NCBI GenBank assembly: GCA_017462505.1
Contig: JAFTQY010000008.1
Location: 1-35,214 of the forward strand
Origin: Clostridia bacterium
Lineage (GTDB): Bacteria; Bacillota_A; Clostridia; Christensenellales; Borkfalkiaceae
DNA length: 35,214 bases
Direction: 5' to 3'
This document shows positions 8,036 to 15,358 of the stretch, piece after piece (position 1 is the first letter of the stretch; each line of letters opens with the position of its first letter). Both the position numbers and the translations under genes were made by a program. The notes below the pieces were generated by a model that saw only the letters and a list, made by a program, of their open reading frames with translations, was not told the origin of the DNA and did no database searches.

Positions 8036-8215
8036 ACTATAAATAGAGGAGCGGCTGAACATCAGTAGCGCGCGGCGAGCATGTCCTCGGACGGGGCAGG
8101 CGCACACACCGCACGGGAAAGGGTATCGCCGCCGAAGCGTAAACCGTCCCCTTACGCTGGGCATGCGGGAGAATACCCGTATGACTGTCACCGTACGTGA
8201 AGAGCTATTTAGTAT
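8036..8215 (+). promoter_or_regulatory. lysine riboswitch (L box)
   Basis: The leader between the promoter and asd has the conserved L-box blocks in order: AGAGG (8045-8049), AGTA (8064-8067), GGAAAGGG (8116-8123), GCCGAAGC (8131-8138), GCTGGGC (8156-8162) and ACTGTCA (8184-8190). TAAATAG (8040-8046) pairs with CTATTTA (8205-8211) to close helix P1. The blocks and spacings match the lysC leader of Bacillus. Lysine binding should stabilise P1 and favour the terminator at 8259-8283, shutting off asd-dapA-dapB. Confidence 0.95.
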
Positions 8216-8258
8216 TTTTATCCGACCGTCAGCGCGGTCGGCGGAAAGTTTGCTTTTT

Positions 8259-8292
8259 ACGACGGGCGTTATTACCCCGTCGTTTATTTTAT
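8259..8292 (+). terminator. riboswitch-controlled terminator
   Basis: ACGACGGG (8259-8266) pairs with CCCGTCGT (8276-8283) and is followed by TTATTTTAT. It sits 45 bases downstream of riboswitch helix P1 and about 90 bases before the asd ATG, as expected for an expression platform. A second hairpin, CCGACC/GGTCGG (8222-8241), lies between and could take part in the switch. Confidence 0.75.
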
Positions 8293-8370
8293 CACAATGG
8301 AAAAACTTGGCGATGGCACAACAACCGAATGTTGGGACAGAGCCTAAACCTTAAAAAGGAGAATTTGATT

Positions 8371-9450
8371 ATGAAAAAGTTTAACGTAGGCGTTATCGGC
8401 GCAACGGGTATGGTCGGACAGCGTTTTATGCTGCTCCTTGAAAACCACCCTTGGTTCAACGTGGTCGTCTTGGCGGCGTCCGCGCGCTCGGCTGGCAAAA
8501 CCTATAAAGAGGCGGTTGGCAGCAAATGGGCGTTTGACGTAGCTATGCCCGAAAAGTACGCGGATATGGTCGTTATGGACGCAGAGGCGGATATCGACGA
8601 GATCGCGGCAAAGGTGGATTTCGTGTTCTGCGCGGTGAATATGGACAAGGCGAAAATCCGCGCGCTCGAAGAAACGTACGCGAAAAAGGAAGTTCCCGTC
8701 GTTTCCAACAACTCGGCGCACCGTTTCACGACGGACGTGCCTATGGTTATCCCCGAAATCAACCCCGAGCACGTGGAAGTGATCGCGGCGCAAAAGGCGC
8801 GCCTTGGCACGAAACGTGGCTTTATCGCGGTAAAATCGAACTGCTCGTTGCAGTCCTACGTGCCCCTCTTGCACCCCTTGAAAGGGTTCGGCATTAAAGA
8901 GGCGGCGGTTTGCACCTATCAGGCGATCTCGGGCGCGGGCAAGACCTTTGCGACGATGCCTGAAATTTTGGACAACGTGATCCCCTATATCGGCGGCGAG
9001 GAAGAAAAGAGCGAAAAAGAACCTCTGAAAATTTGGGGCACGGTTGAAAACGGCGAGATCGTTTCGGCTACGTCCCCCGCGATCACCGCACAATGTCTGC
9101 GCGTACCCGTTTCCGACGGGCATACCGCGGCGGTGTTCGTGAAATTCGACAAAAAACCGAGCAAGGAAGAAATTTTGTCCGCTTGGGCAAGCTTTAAGGG
9201 CGTTCCGCAGGAATTGAAACTGCCCTCCGCGCCCGAGCAATTCTTGCAATATTTTGAAGAGGACAACCGTCCGCAGGCTAAGCTTGACCGCATGGCGGGC
9301 AACGGTATGAGCGTCACCGTCGGCAGACTGCGCGAGGATACGGTGTTCGATTACAAATTCGTGGGACTTTCCCACAACACTTTGCGCGGCGCGGCAGGCG
9401 GCGCAGTACTCCTTGCCGAGCTTTTGGCGGCGAAGGGATATTTCGATTAA
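8371..9450 (+). CDS. asd: aspartate-semialdehyde dehydrogenase
   Basis: Converts aspartyl phosphate to aspartate semialdehyde with NADPH, the branch point to lysine, threonine and methionine. 359 residues from ATG 8371 (MKKFNVGVIGATGMVGQ), with AAAGGAG 10 bases upstream; an earlier in-frame extension runs into the riboswitch and is rejected. The NADP-binding motif GATGMVG is at about 10-16. The catalytic cysteine is C158 in KSNCSLQ, followed by LLHPL, which is the archaeal/fungal-type Asd pattern rather than the E. coli type. ATYQAISGAG-like and SDGHTAAV segments also fit. First gene of the lysine-riboswitch operon. Confidence 0.96.
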   Translation: MKKFNVGVIGATGMVGQRFMLLLENHPWFNVVVLAASARSAGKTYKEAVGSKWAFDVAMPEKYADMVVMDAEADIDEIAAKVDFVFCAVNMDKAKIRALEETYAKKEVPVVSNNSAHRFTTDVPMVIPEINPEHVEVIAAQKARLGTKRGFIAVKSNCSLQSYVPLLHPLKGFGIKEAAVCTYQAISGAGKTFATMPEILDNVIPYIGGEEEKSEKEPLKIWGTVENGEIVSATSPAITAQCLRVPVSDGHTAAVFVKFDKKPSKEEILSAWASFKGVPQELKLPSAPEQFLQYFEEDNRPQAKLDRMAGNGMSVTVGRLREDTVFDYKFVGLSHNTLRGAAGGAVLLAELLAAKGYFD

Positions 9451-9538
9451 GCTTTTGCGTTTTTTGTGTTCATCGCGACACGGTCGGCACGAAAACCGAT
9501 TTTTTTGCATACATTAACAGCAAAGGGAGAGTAAAATT

Positions 9539-10429
9539 ATGAAAGGATTTTTTAAGGGCAGCGCGACGGCACTCATCACGCCTTTTAACGAAACGGGCGT
9601 AAATTACGACGTTTTGGGAGAACTGGTAGAGCACCAAATTGCAGGCGGCACGGACGCGATCGTGTTTTTGGGCACGACGGGCGAGCCGTCAACTATGAGC
9701 TTTGCCGAAGAACACGTTTTAATGGAATACGCCGTTAAAAAAGTAAACGGCAGAGCCAAGGTCATTTTCGGTTGCGGGAGCAACAATACCGCAGACGCGG
9801 TGATGACCGCAAAAAAGGCGGAAGAATACGGCGCGGACGGCTTGCTTGCCGTTACCCCCTATTACAACAAATGCACCCAAAACGGTTTGGTGGCGTATTA
9901 TAAGGCGATCTGCGAGGCGGTGTCTATCCCCGTGATCGCGTACAACGTTCCCGGTCGTACGGGCGTGGAAATCCAGCCCGCTACCATGGCGAAGATCGCC
10001 GAAATCCCCAACATTGCAGGTATCAAGGACGCGGGCGGCAACATGAGCAAGACCATGGAAACCCTCCGCCTTGTACGCGACAAATGCGACGTGTATTCGG
10101 GCGAGGACGCGTTGAATTTACCCATCCTTGCTTGCGGCGGCGTGGGCGTGATCTCCGTTCTGTCCAACGTAGTGCCCGCTAAGGTCAAGGAAATGTGTCA
10201 GCTGGTATTCGACGGCAAAATGGCGGAGGCGATCGCGCTCAGCGATAAACTGCTCCCCCTTGCAAACGCTTGCTTTGTCGAGGTCAACCCGATCCCCGTA
10301 AAAGAGGCGATGAACCTGCTCGGATTTAACGCGGGCGTACCCCGTGCGCCTTTGACGAAGATCGAAGATAGTAACCGCGACAAGCTGATTGCGGCGATGC
10401 AGAACTTCGGCTTGGAGGTAAAGGCATGA
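9539..10429 (+). CDS. dapA: 4-hydroxy-tetrahydrodipicolinate synthase
   Basis: Condenses pyruvate with aspartate semialdehyde, the first committed step to diaminopimelate and lysine. 296 residues, the usual length, with a TIM-barrel. Visible are ATALITPF at the N-terminus, GTTGEPSTM (about 45-53), PYYNKCTQNGL with the conserved tyrosine, NVPGRTGV, and the Schiff-base lysine K163 in GIKDAGG. AGGGAGAG precedes the ATG by about 8 bases. The 88-base gap after asd holds only a weak hairpin with a T-run. The last four bases overlap dapB (ATGA). Confidence 0.97.
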   Translation: MKGFFKGSATALITPFNETGVNYDVLGELVEHQIAGGTDAIVFLGTTGEPSTMSFAEEHVLMEYAVKKVNGRAKVIFGCGSNNTADAVMTAKKAEEYGADGLLAVTPYYNKCTQNGLVAYYKAICEAVSIPVIAYNVPGRTGVEIQPATMAKIAEIPNIAGIKDAGGNMSKTMETLRLVRDKCDVYSGEDALNLPILACGGVGVISVLSNVVPAKVKEMCQLVFDGKMAEAIALSDKLLPLANACFVEVNPIPVKEAMNLLGFNAGVPRAPLTKIEDSNRDKLIAAMQNFGLEVKA

Positions 10430-11190
10430 GCGTAAGAGTTATTCTTTGCGGCGCGTGCGGAAAAATGGGCGGCAACGTCCTTTCGCTCCTTGAAAACGAC
10501 GCGCAGGCAAAGGTCGTTTGCGGCGTGGACTTATACCCCCGCGAAATCGGCGTACCCGTGTACACGTCCTTTAACGACGTCAAGGAAGAGGCGGACGTGA
10601 TCGTGGATTTTTCCTCCCCTATCGGGCTTGTAGAACGGTTGGAATATGCAAAAACGCATCACCTTGGTATCGTCTTGGCGGCGACGGGGTTTAGCGCGGA
10701 CGATTTGAAAACGGTAGACGAATATTCAAAATCGGTAGCGATCTTCAAGACGGCAAACCTGTCCTTGGGCGTAAATTTAATGCAGGCGCTCATCAAAACG
10801 GCGGCGGAAGTTTTGGGCGATAGCTATGACGTGGAAATTATCGAACGTCATCACAACCTGAAAAAGGACGCGCCCAGCGGCACGGCGTTGATGCTTGCGG
10901 ACACGATCAACGAGGCGTTCGACGGTAAAAAGCATACCGTGGACGGGCGTAGCGGTATCGTCGGCGCAAGGGATAAGAGCGAAATCGGCATGCACGCCGT
11001 ACGCGGCGGCACGATCGTGGGCGAACACGAGGTCATGTTTGCGGGCGAGGATGAAATTATTACGATCACGCACAGCGCAAGATCAAAGCGCGTGTTTGCG
11101 GTCGGCGCGATCCGCGCGGCAAAGTTTTTATCGGGCAAAGCCGCAGGCATGTACGAGATGAAAGACCTTTTGGCGGAAGAAAACGCATAA
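10426..11190 (+). CDS. dapB: 4-hydroxy-tetrahydrodipicolinate reductase
   Basis: Reduces the DapA product to tetrahydrodipicolinate with NAD(P)H. 254 residues. The N-terminal dinucleotide-binding motif is CGACGKMGG (8-16), and the catalytic signature is ERHHNLKKDAPSGTA (about 140-154). GGTIVGEHEVMFAG further on is also typical. The ATG overlaps the dapA stop, so translation is coupled. The GH95 gene starts 12 bases after the stop with no terminator. Confidence 0.97.
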   Translation: MSVRVILCGACGKMGGNVLSLLENDAQAKVVCGVDLYPREIGVPVYTSFNDVKEEADVIVDFSSPIGLVERLEYAKTHHLGIVLAATGFSADDLKTVDEYSKSVAIFKTANLSLGVNLMQALIKTAAEVLGDSYDVEIIERHHNLKKDAPSGTALMLADTINEAFDGKKHTVDGRSGIVGARDKSEIGMHAVRGGTIVGEHEVMFAGEDEIITITHSARSKRVFAVGAIRAAKFLSGKAAGMYEMKDLLAEENA

Positions 11191-11202
11191 TTTTATTTGA
11201 TT

Positions 11203-13797
11203 ATGAAACAAAAAAAATATATTTTAAAATATAACGTAGCGGCAGAAGACAGCGCCGAGGGCTGGGAAAAATACTCCCTACCGATCGGCAACGGCTATTT
11301 TGGCGCGAATATTTTCGGGCGAACGGATGTAGAGCGCATACAATTTGCGACCAACACGTTTGCGAACGATTCCCGTAGAGGCGGCGTTTCCAATTTCGCG
11401 GAAATCCGCCTTGATTTTCATAACGAAAACGTCCAAGCTTACGAGCGCGGGTTAAGCATCAACGACGGCGTGGCTTACGTCAAATACGCCGCGGGCAACG
11501 TGCGCTTTGAGCAAACCGCGTTTTTGTCCTACCCCGACCGCGTGTTCGTCTATCGCGCAAAATCGAGCGAACGGGCGGATTTTGACGTGCGCTTGGTGAT
11601 CCCCTATTTGGGCGAACGCCCCTTAGAAGAGGGTGGCAGAACGGGCGAGATCACCGCGGAAAACAACCGTTTGACTATGCGCGGAACGCTCCCCTCTCGC
11701 GAGCTTATCTACGAGGGACAAGCGGAAATCGTCACGGACGGTACGGTCACCGCAAACGACGGCGTTTTGCAGGTGCGCGGCGCGACCGATACGACGTTGT
11801 ATTTCGTCGCCGATACCTCTTACGAGTTAAACGAACAGGTATTTTTGGACGGCAACCACAAAGCACTCGGCAAAGACCCGCACGAATGGGTCACACAGAA
11901 TTTAAAGCGTGCGCGCTCGCTTGGCTACGACGAACTGTATAAACGGCACACGGCGGACGTATCGTCGTTAATGTCGCGCGTATGCTTGGATCTTGGCGGC
12001 GTGGAAGACGCACGCTGCACGGACGAGCTTTTGGACAGCTACCGCGCGGGCAATCCCGAGCCGTATTTGGAAGAAGTATATTATCAGTACGGCAGATATC
12101 TGCTCGTATCCTCGTCAAGAAAGGGCACTCCCCCCTCGTCTTTGCAGGGCTGTTGGAACGTGCACGACAAATCCCCTTGGGGGAGCGGTTTTTGGCACAA
12201 TATCAACGTGCAAATGAATTACTGGCCTGCCTTTAACACCAACCTTGCGGAAACCTTTACCGCGTACGCCGATTTTAACCAAGCGTTCCGCAAGCAAGCC
12301 TCTTTGAACGCCGAGGATTATATCCGCAAAACCGCGCCCGAGCAGTACGTCGCAGGCGAATGTGGCTGGACGATCGGCACGGCGTCCTATTGCTACGAAA
12401 TCAGCGGCATGCCCGAAAACACGCACTCCGGCCCCGGCACGGGCGGTTTGACGACGAAAATGTTTTGGGATTATTACGACTTTACGCGCGACGAAAAGAT
12501 CCTGCGCGACGTCACCTATCCCGCCATTCACGAAATGTCTAAGTTTTTAATAAAGTGCCTGCGCAACTACGACGGGGAATTTTTGACGGAATTATCCGCC
12601 TCCCCCGAACAGATCATCGGCGGAAAATGGCTCAGCGGCGTAAAGCAACAGCTGTATTACCACACGGTCGGTTGCGCGTTCGATCAGCAAATGCTCTACG
12701 AAAACGTCGCGGATGATTTGAAATGCGCCGAACTTCTTAGCGCAGCAGACGGCTTGACGGCGACCGAACGTGAACAAATCCACGCGTACAGCCCGATCTT
12801 GGTTGGGTACAGCGGACAGATCAAGGAATACCGCGAGGAAAATTTCTACGGCGAGATCGGCGAGGCAAAGCATCGCCATATTTCTCAGCTCGTTGCCCTT
12901 TCCCCCGGCACGCAAATCACGCACGAAACCCCCGCATGGATGGACGCGGCGAAACAAACCCTTACCTTGCGCGGCGACGATTCCACGGGCTGGGCGCTTG
13001 CTCACCGTTTGTGCGCTTGGGCGAGAACGGGCGACGGCGATCATGCGTATCTGCTGTTGCAACAGCTCCTGAAAAATAAGACGTATCCCAACCTTTGGGA
13101 CGTGCACCCCCCGTTCCAGATCGACGGAAATTTCGGCGCGGTCAACGGTATTACGGAAATGCTGCTCCAAAGCCACGAGGGCTATATCCATTTATTGCCG
13201 TCGTGCCCTACGCATTTAAAAACGTTCTCTTTCAGCGGCTTGAAAGCGCGCGGCAATTTCACCGTTTCCTGCGACGTGGAAAACGGCGTTATCCAAAAAG
13301 CGGAAATCGAATCGGTCGTCGGCGGCGCAGTACGTATCCGCTGTATGGGTATGAAAAACGTGACGGTGACCACGAAAGACGGCAAGCCCGTTCCCGCAAA
13401 AACGGACGATTTCTTCTGTTCTTTCGATAGCGAAAAAGGCGAAACCTATATCCTTGTCGGCTTTGAAAAAGCTTTCCGTTTCGACCCGCCCCAAGCTTTG
13501 CTTGCCGCGTATACGGAAAACGGCGTTTGCCTTTCTTGGAAGAGCACGGGCAAGCGCTATGCGGTGTATCGCGCCGTGGGCAACGACAGCGGGTATACGT
13601 TGCTTGGCTATACCGCAGAGCCTCGTTTTACGGACGCGGAATATACTGCGCAGAAAAAGGCTCGTTTGACCTATAAAGTGACGTGCGTGGGCGAAACGCC
13701 CACCGCCGAAAGCGATGGTGCGGTTGCCTTTTTGCATCCCGCCAGCGAGCTGGAAATTACCCGATACACGCACTTGATACGGCAAAACAATTTATAA
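11203..13797 (+). CDS. GH95-family glycoside hydrolase (alpha-L-fucosidase or alpha-L-galactosidase)
   Basis: 864 residues from ATG 11203, with no signal peptide, so probably intracellular. GH95 signatures run through it: GNGYFGANIFG near the start, SLQGCWN (about 311-317), HNINVQMNYW (about 331-340) carrying the two asparagines used with the general base, ASPEQ (about 466-470) at the expected acid glutamate, HRHISQL, and FQIDGNFG (about 637-644) with the base aspartate. A C-terminal stretch of about 80 residues (RYAVYRAVGNDSGYTLLGYT onward) looks like a fibronectin-III domain. The gene follows dapB by 12 bases with no evident ribosome site. Substrate choice between fucose and galactose cannot be decided here. 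It would release sugar from short imported oligosaccharides. Confidence 0.9.
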   Translation: MKQKKYILKYNVAAEDSAEGWEKYSLPIGNGYFGANIFGRTDVERIQFATNTFANDSRRGGVSNFAEIRLDFHNENVQAYERGLSINDGVAYVKYAAGNVRFEQTAFLSYPDRVFVYRAKSSERADFDVRLVIPYLGERPLEEGGRTGEITAENNRLTMRGTLPSRELIYEGQAEIVTDGTVTANDGVLQVRGATDTTLYFVADTSYELNEQVFLDGNHKALGKDPHEWVTQNLKRARSLGYDELYKRHTADVSSLMSRVCLDLGGVEDARCTDELLDSYRAGNPEPYLEEVYYQYGRYLLVSSSRKGTPPSSLQGCWNVHDKSPWGSGFWHNINVQMNYWPAFNTNLAETFTAYADFNQAFRKQASLNAEDYIRKTAPEQYVAGECGWTIGTASYCYEISGMPENTHSGPGTGGLTTKMFWDYYDFTRDEKILRDVTYPAIHEMSKFLIKCLRNYDGEFLTELSASPEQIIGGKWLSGVKQQLYYHTVGCAFDQQMLYENVADDLKCAELLSAADGLTATEREQIHAYSPILVGYSGQIKEYREENFYGEIGEAKHRHISQLVALSPGTQITHETPAWMDAAKQTLTLRGDDSTGWALAHRLCAWARTGDGDHAYLLLQQLLKNKTYPNLWDVHPPFQIDGNFGAVNGITEMLLQSHEGYIHLLPSCPTHLKTFSFSGLKARGNFTVSCDVENGVIQKAEIESVVGGAVRIRCMGMKNVTVTTKDGKPVPAKTDDFFCSFDSEKGETYILVGFEKAFRFDPPQALLAAYTENGVCLSWKSTGKRYAVYRAVGNDSGYTLLGYTAEPRFTDAEYTAQKKARLTYKVTCVGETPTAESDGAVAFLHPASELEITRYTHLIRQNNL

Positions 13798-13815
13798 TTT
13801 TTGGCATAAGCAACG

Positions 13816-13843
13816 CCCCCGAAGTCAGGACCGACTTCGGGGG
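13816..13843. terminator. strong terminator hairpin, copy 1 of a repeated 34-bp element
   Basis: CCCCCGAAGTC (13816-13826) and GACTTCGGGGG (13833-13843) form a perfect 11-bp stem with a 6-base loop, followed on the plus strand by a T-rich run. It ends the lysine/fucosidase unit and lies between convergent genes. The stretch 13810-13843 matches 15303-15336 at 32 of 34 positions. Confidence 0.88.
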
Positions 13844-13854
13844 TTACTTTTACT

Positions 13855-14616
13855 CTATTCTATTTTTTTATCTTGCTTGCGCCATAATAGCGCGCCTGCG
13901 ATCAATGCAATCGCTATGCTTATGTATTGAGAGGTGGAAAACAGAAACACACCCCTTTCTTTATCCCCGCGGAAAAATTCCAAAACAAAGCGCAACAGCG
14001 CATAGGAAAAAAGATAAAGAACCGCGATTTTGCCTTTTTTGGGCTTCGCCTTTAAAAAAATAATTATCAGAACAACGAATAAGATCGCCAAACACGCCGC
14101 TTCGATCAATTGTATCGGCAAAAGCGGAACTCCCAAAGGCGTAAAAAAGTTGCTGGACGTTTCGTATATCACCGCGCCGCAACCGTCGTATTCCATACCG
14201 TAACAGCACCCTGCAAAAAAGCAACCTACCCGCCCGAACGCGTGCCCTAACGGCAAAACCGTCGCAAAAATATCCGCGTACCCGCGCACGGGCGCACAAA
14301 ATTGTTTGGCATATATCCAAACGCCCAACGCCCCGCCAAGTAAGCCGCCGTAAAAAACAAAGCCGCCTTTTATGACCTCGATAATAGAAAGCTTTAACTG
14401 TATGATCTCGCGGATAGATACCAACACGAACAATAATTTTGCGCCGACCATCGCCCCGATCATCATATAAACCACGCAACAAACAAAATCGAACATCTCG
14501 ACCTTTTTGCGCTTTGCCAAAAGAAATCCGAAAAGAACGGCTAAAACAATTCCCACATAAAAACAAACCCCGTATAGAGGGATTGTTTTTCCAAATAAAA
14601 CAAATGAATTTTTCAT
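13855..14616 (-). CDS. lgt: prolipoprotein diacylglyceryl transferase
   Basis: Attaches diacylglycerol from phosphatidylglycerol to the lipobox cysteine of prelipoproteins at the membrane. 253 residues from ATG 14616 (MKNSFVLFGKTIPLYGVCFY); the longer frame runs through a terminator hairpin and is rejected. Seven or so hydrophobic segments are seen. The family core GGFVFYGGLLGG (about 86-97) and the signature GHAFGRVGCFFAGCCYG (about 123-139) are present, the Cys-rich form common in Clostridia, and the C-terminus has RFVLEFFRGD. No good ribosome site is visible, and the terminator at 14628-14665 lies directly upstream, so how it is expressed is unclear. Base use is AT-richer than neighbouring core genes. 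Confidence 0.9.
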   Translation of the reverse strand: MKNSFVLFGKTIPLYGVCFYVGIVLAVLFGFLLAKRKKVEMFDFVCCVVYMMIGAMVGAKLLFVLVSIREIIQLKLSIIEVIKGGFVFYGGLLGGALGVWIYAKQFCAPVRGYADIFATVLPLGHAFGRVGCFFAGCCYGMEYDGCGAVIYETSSNFFTPLGVPLLPIQLIEAACLAILFVVLIIIFLKAKPKKGKIAVLYLFSYALLRFVLEFFRGDKERGVFLFSTSQYISIAIALIAGALLWRKQDKKIE

Positions 14617-14627
14617 AATCTTTATGG

Positions 14628-14665
14628 AAAAACGGCTTTGACCGTACTCGGTAAAAGCCGTTTTT
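14628..14665. terminator. bidirectional terminator between the small membrane gene and lgt
   Basis: AAAAACGGCTTT (14628-14639) pairs with AAAGCCGTTTTT (14654-14665), with an inner ACCG/CGGT. It is 9 bases past the stop of the small membrane gene and 11 bases before lgt. The stem ends supply T-runs on both strands, seven T residues on the plus strand. Confidence 0.75.
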
Positions 14666-14674
14666 TTCTCACTC

Positions 14675-14947
14675 TTATAATACGCTTGCCGCTGCCAGTA
14701 CGCAAATACCGCAAGCGAAGAATGTGATCGCAGTGAAAACTGTGGCGATAATGCCAACTACCATCCCCGCCGTCGCAATACCGTTCGGCTGATTGTTGGC
14801 TTTGAGTTTTTTACCCCCGATCACCGACAATACCAAACCTACGATTGCCAGCGGAAGCCCCAGCAACGCAAATATCCCAGGTATAAAACCAAATACCAAC
14901 CCAACAATTGCACAAACAAACCCTGCAATCGCCTGTCCTTTGCCCAT
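14675..14947 (-). CDS. small membrane protein, DUF4190-like
   Basis: 90 residues made almost entirely of three hydrophobic segments (about 7-22, 24-44 and 58-89) separated by a short basic loop GGKKLKANNQPNG. The repeated glycine-rich helix pattern with a GxxxGIxA-type second half is that of DUF4190 proteins, whose function is unknown. AAAGGAGGG lies 6 bases before the ATG. It is transcribed from a perfect promoter whose spacer is filled by a palindromic operator, divergent from an XRE repressor gene, so its expression is probably tightly repressed until some signal appears. Confidence 0.85.
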   Translation of the reverse strand: MGKGQAIAGFVCAIVGLVFGFIPGIFALLGLPLAIVGLVLSVIGGKKLKANNQPNGIATAGMVVGIIATVFTAITFFACGICVLAAASVL

Positions 14948-14997
14948 AAGAAACCCTCCTTTGTTAATTATAAATACAATTTGCTGTATTTAACATA

Positions 14998-15026
14998 ATT
15001 ATATAGGATTTTTTCCTATATGTCAA
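14998..15026 (-). promoter_or_regulatory. consensus sigma-A promoter of the small membrane gene
   Basis: On the minus strand TTGACA (15026-15021), a 17-base spacer and TATAAT (15003-14998): both hexamers exactly consensus at ideal spacing. The spacer is occupied by the palindrome listed next, so a bound repressor would block polymerase directly. Confidence 0.92.
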
Positions 15027-15051
15027 GTATTTTATCGGATATTTTCCTATA
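15001..15051. promoter_or_regulatory. paired operators of the XRE repressor
   Basis: Operator 1: TATAGGA (15002-15008), N5, TCCTATA (15014-15020), a perfect inverted repeat. Operator 2: TATCGGA (15033-15039), N5, TCCTATA (15045-15051), one mismatch. The centres are 31 bp apart, about three helical turns, on the same DNA face. Operator 2 overlaps a TATAAT (15048-15053) that is the likely -10 of the repressor gene, implying autoregulation as well as repression of the divergent gene. Confidence 0.8.
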
Positions 15052-15074
15052 ATTTTTTAAGGGGGGAAGGTATC

Positions 15075-15290
15075 ATGACAGATATTGCAAAAACAGTTGG
15101 GGAGAACCTGAAAGCGGCAAGAAAAGCAAAAGGAATTACACAAAAACAGTTGGCACAGGAATTGAACAAATACCAGTCCGATTACAGCGAATACGAAACG
15201 GGGAAGATACAGCTCGATTACGAAAAAATCGTGTATCTTTGCCAACGTCTGGATATTACGCCAAACGAGCTGTTCGGTTTGGATTGGTGA
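15075..15290 (+). CDS. XRE-family helix-turn-helix repressor
   Basis: 71 residues forming a single HTH_3 (Cro/CI) domain and nothing else: GENLKAARKAKGITQKQLAQ gives helices 1-2, QSDYSEYETGKIQ the recognition helix and turn, and IVYLCQRLDITPNELFGL the C-terminal helices. GGGGGAAGG lies just upstream of the ATG. With no sensing domain, control must come through level, partner or proteolysis. It faces the small membrane gene across paired operators and probably represses both. The plus-strand terminator at 15309-15336 follows 18 bases after the stop. Confidence 0.93.
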   Translation: MTDIAKTVGENLKAARKAKGITQKQLAQELNKYQSDYSEYETGKIQLDYEKIVYLCQRLDITPNELFGLDW

Positions 15291-15308
15291 CCGATTTTAT
15301 ACGCAACA

Positions 15309-15336
15309 CCCCCGAAGTCAGGATCGACTTCGGGGG
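15309..15336. terminator. strong terminator hairpin, copy 2 of the repeated 34-bp element
   Basis: CCCCCGAAGTC (15309-15319) and GACTTCGGGGG (15326-15336), then CGTTTTATTTT on the plus strand. It serves the XRE gene and lies between convergent genes, exactly as copy 1 does at 13816-13843. Confidence 0.88.
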
Positions 15337-15358
15337 CGTTTTATTTTGTATTTGTTTT

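Noticed and set aside
8197..8370. 58-residue N-terminal extension of Asd
   Set aside because: It would translate the riboswitch terminator. The internal ATG has a good ribosome site and matches the usual start of the family.
9451..9538. Terminator between asd and dapA
   Set aside because: A T-run is present but the stem before it has only four pairs. The two genes belong to one pathway, so at most weak attenuation is expected.
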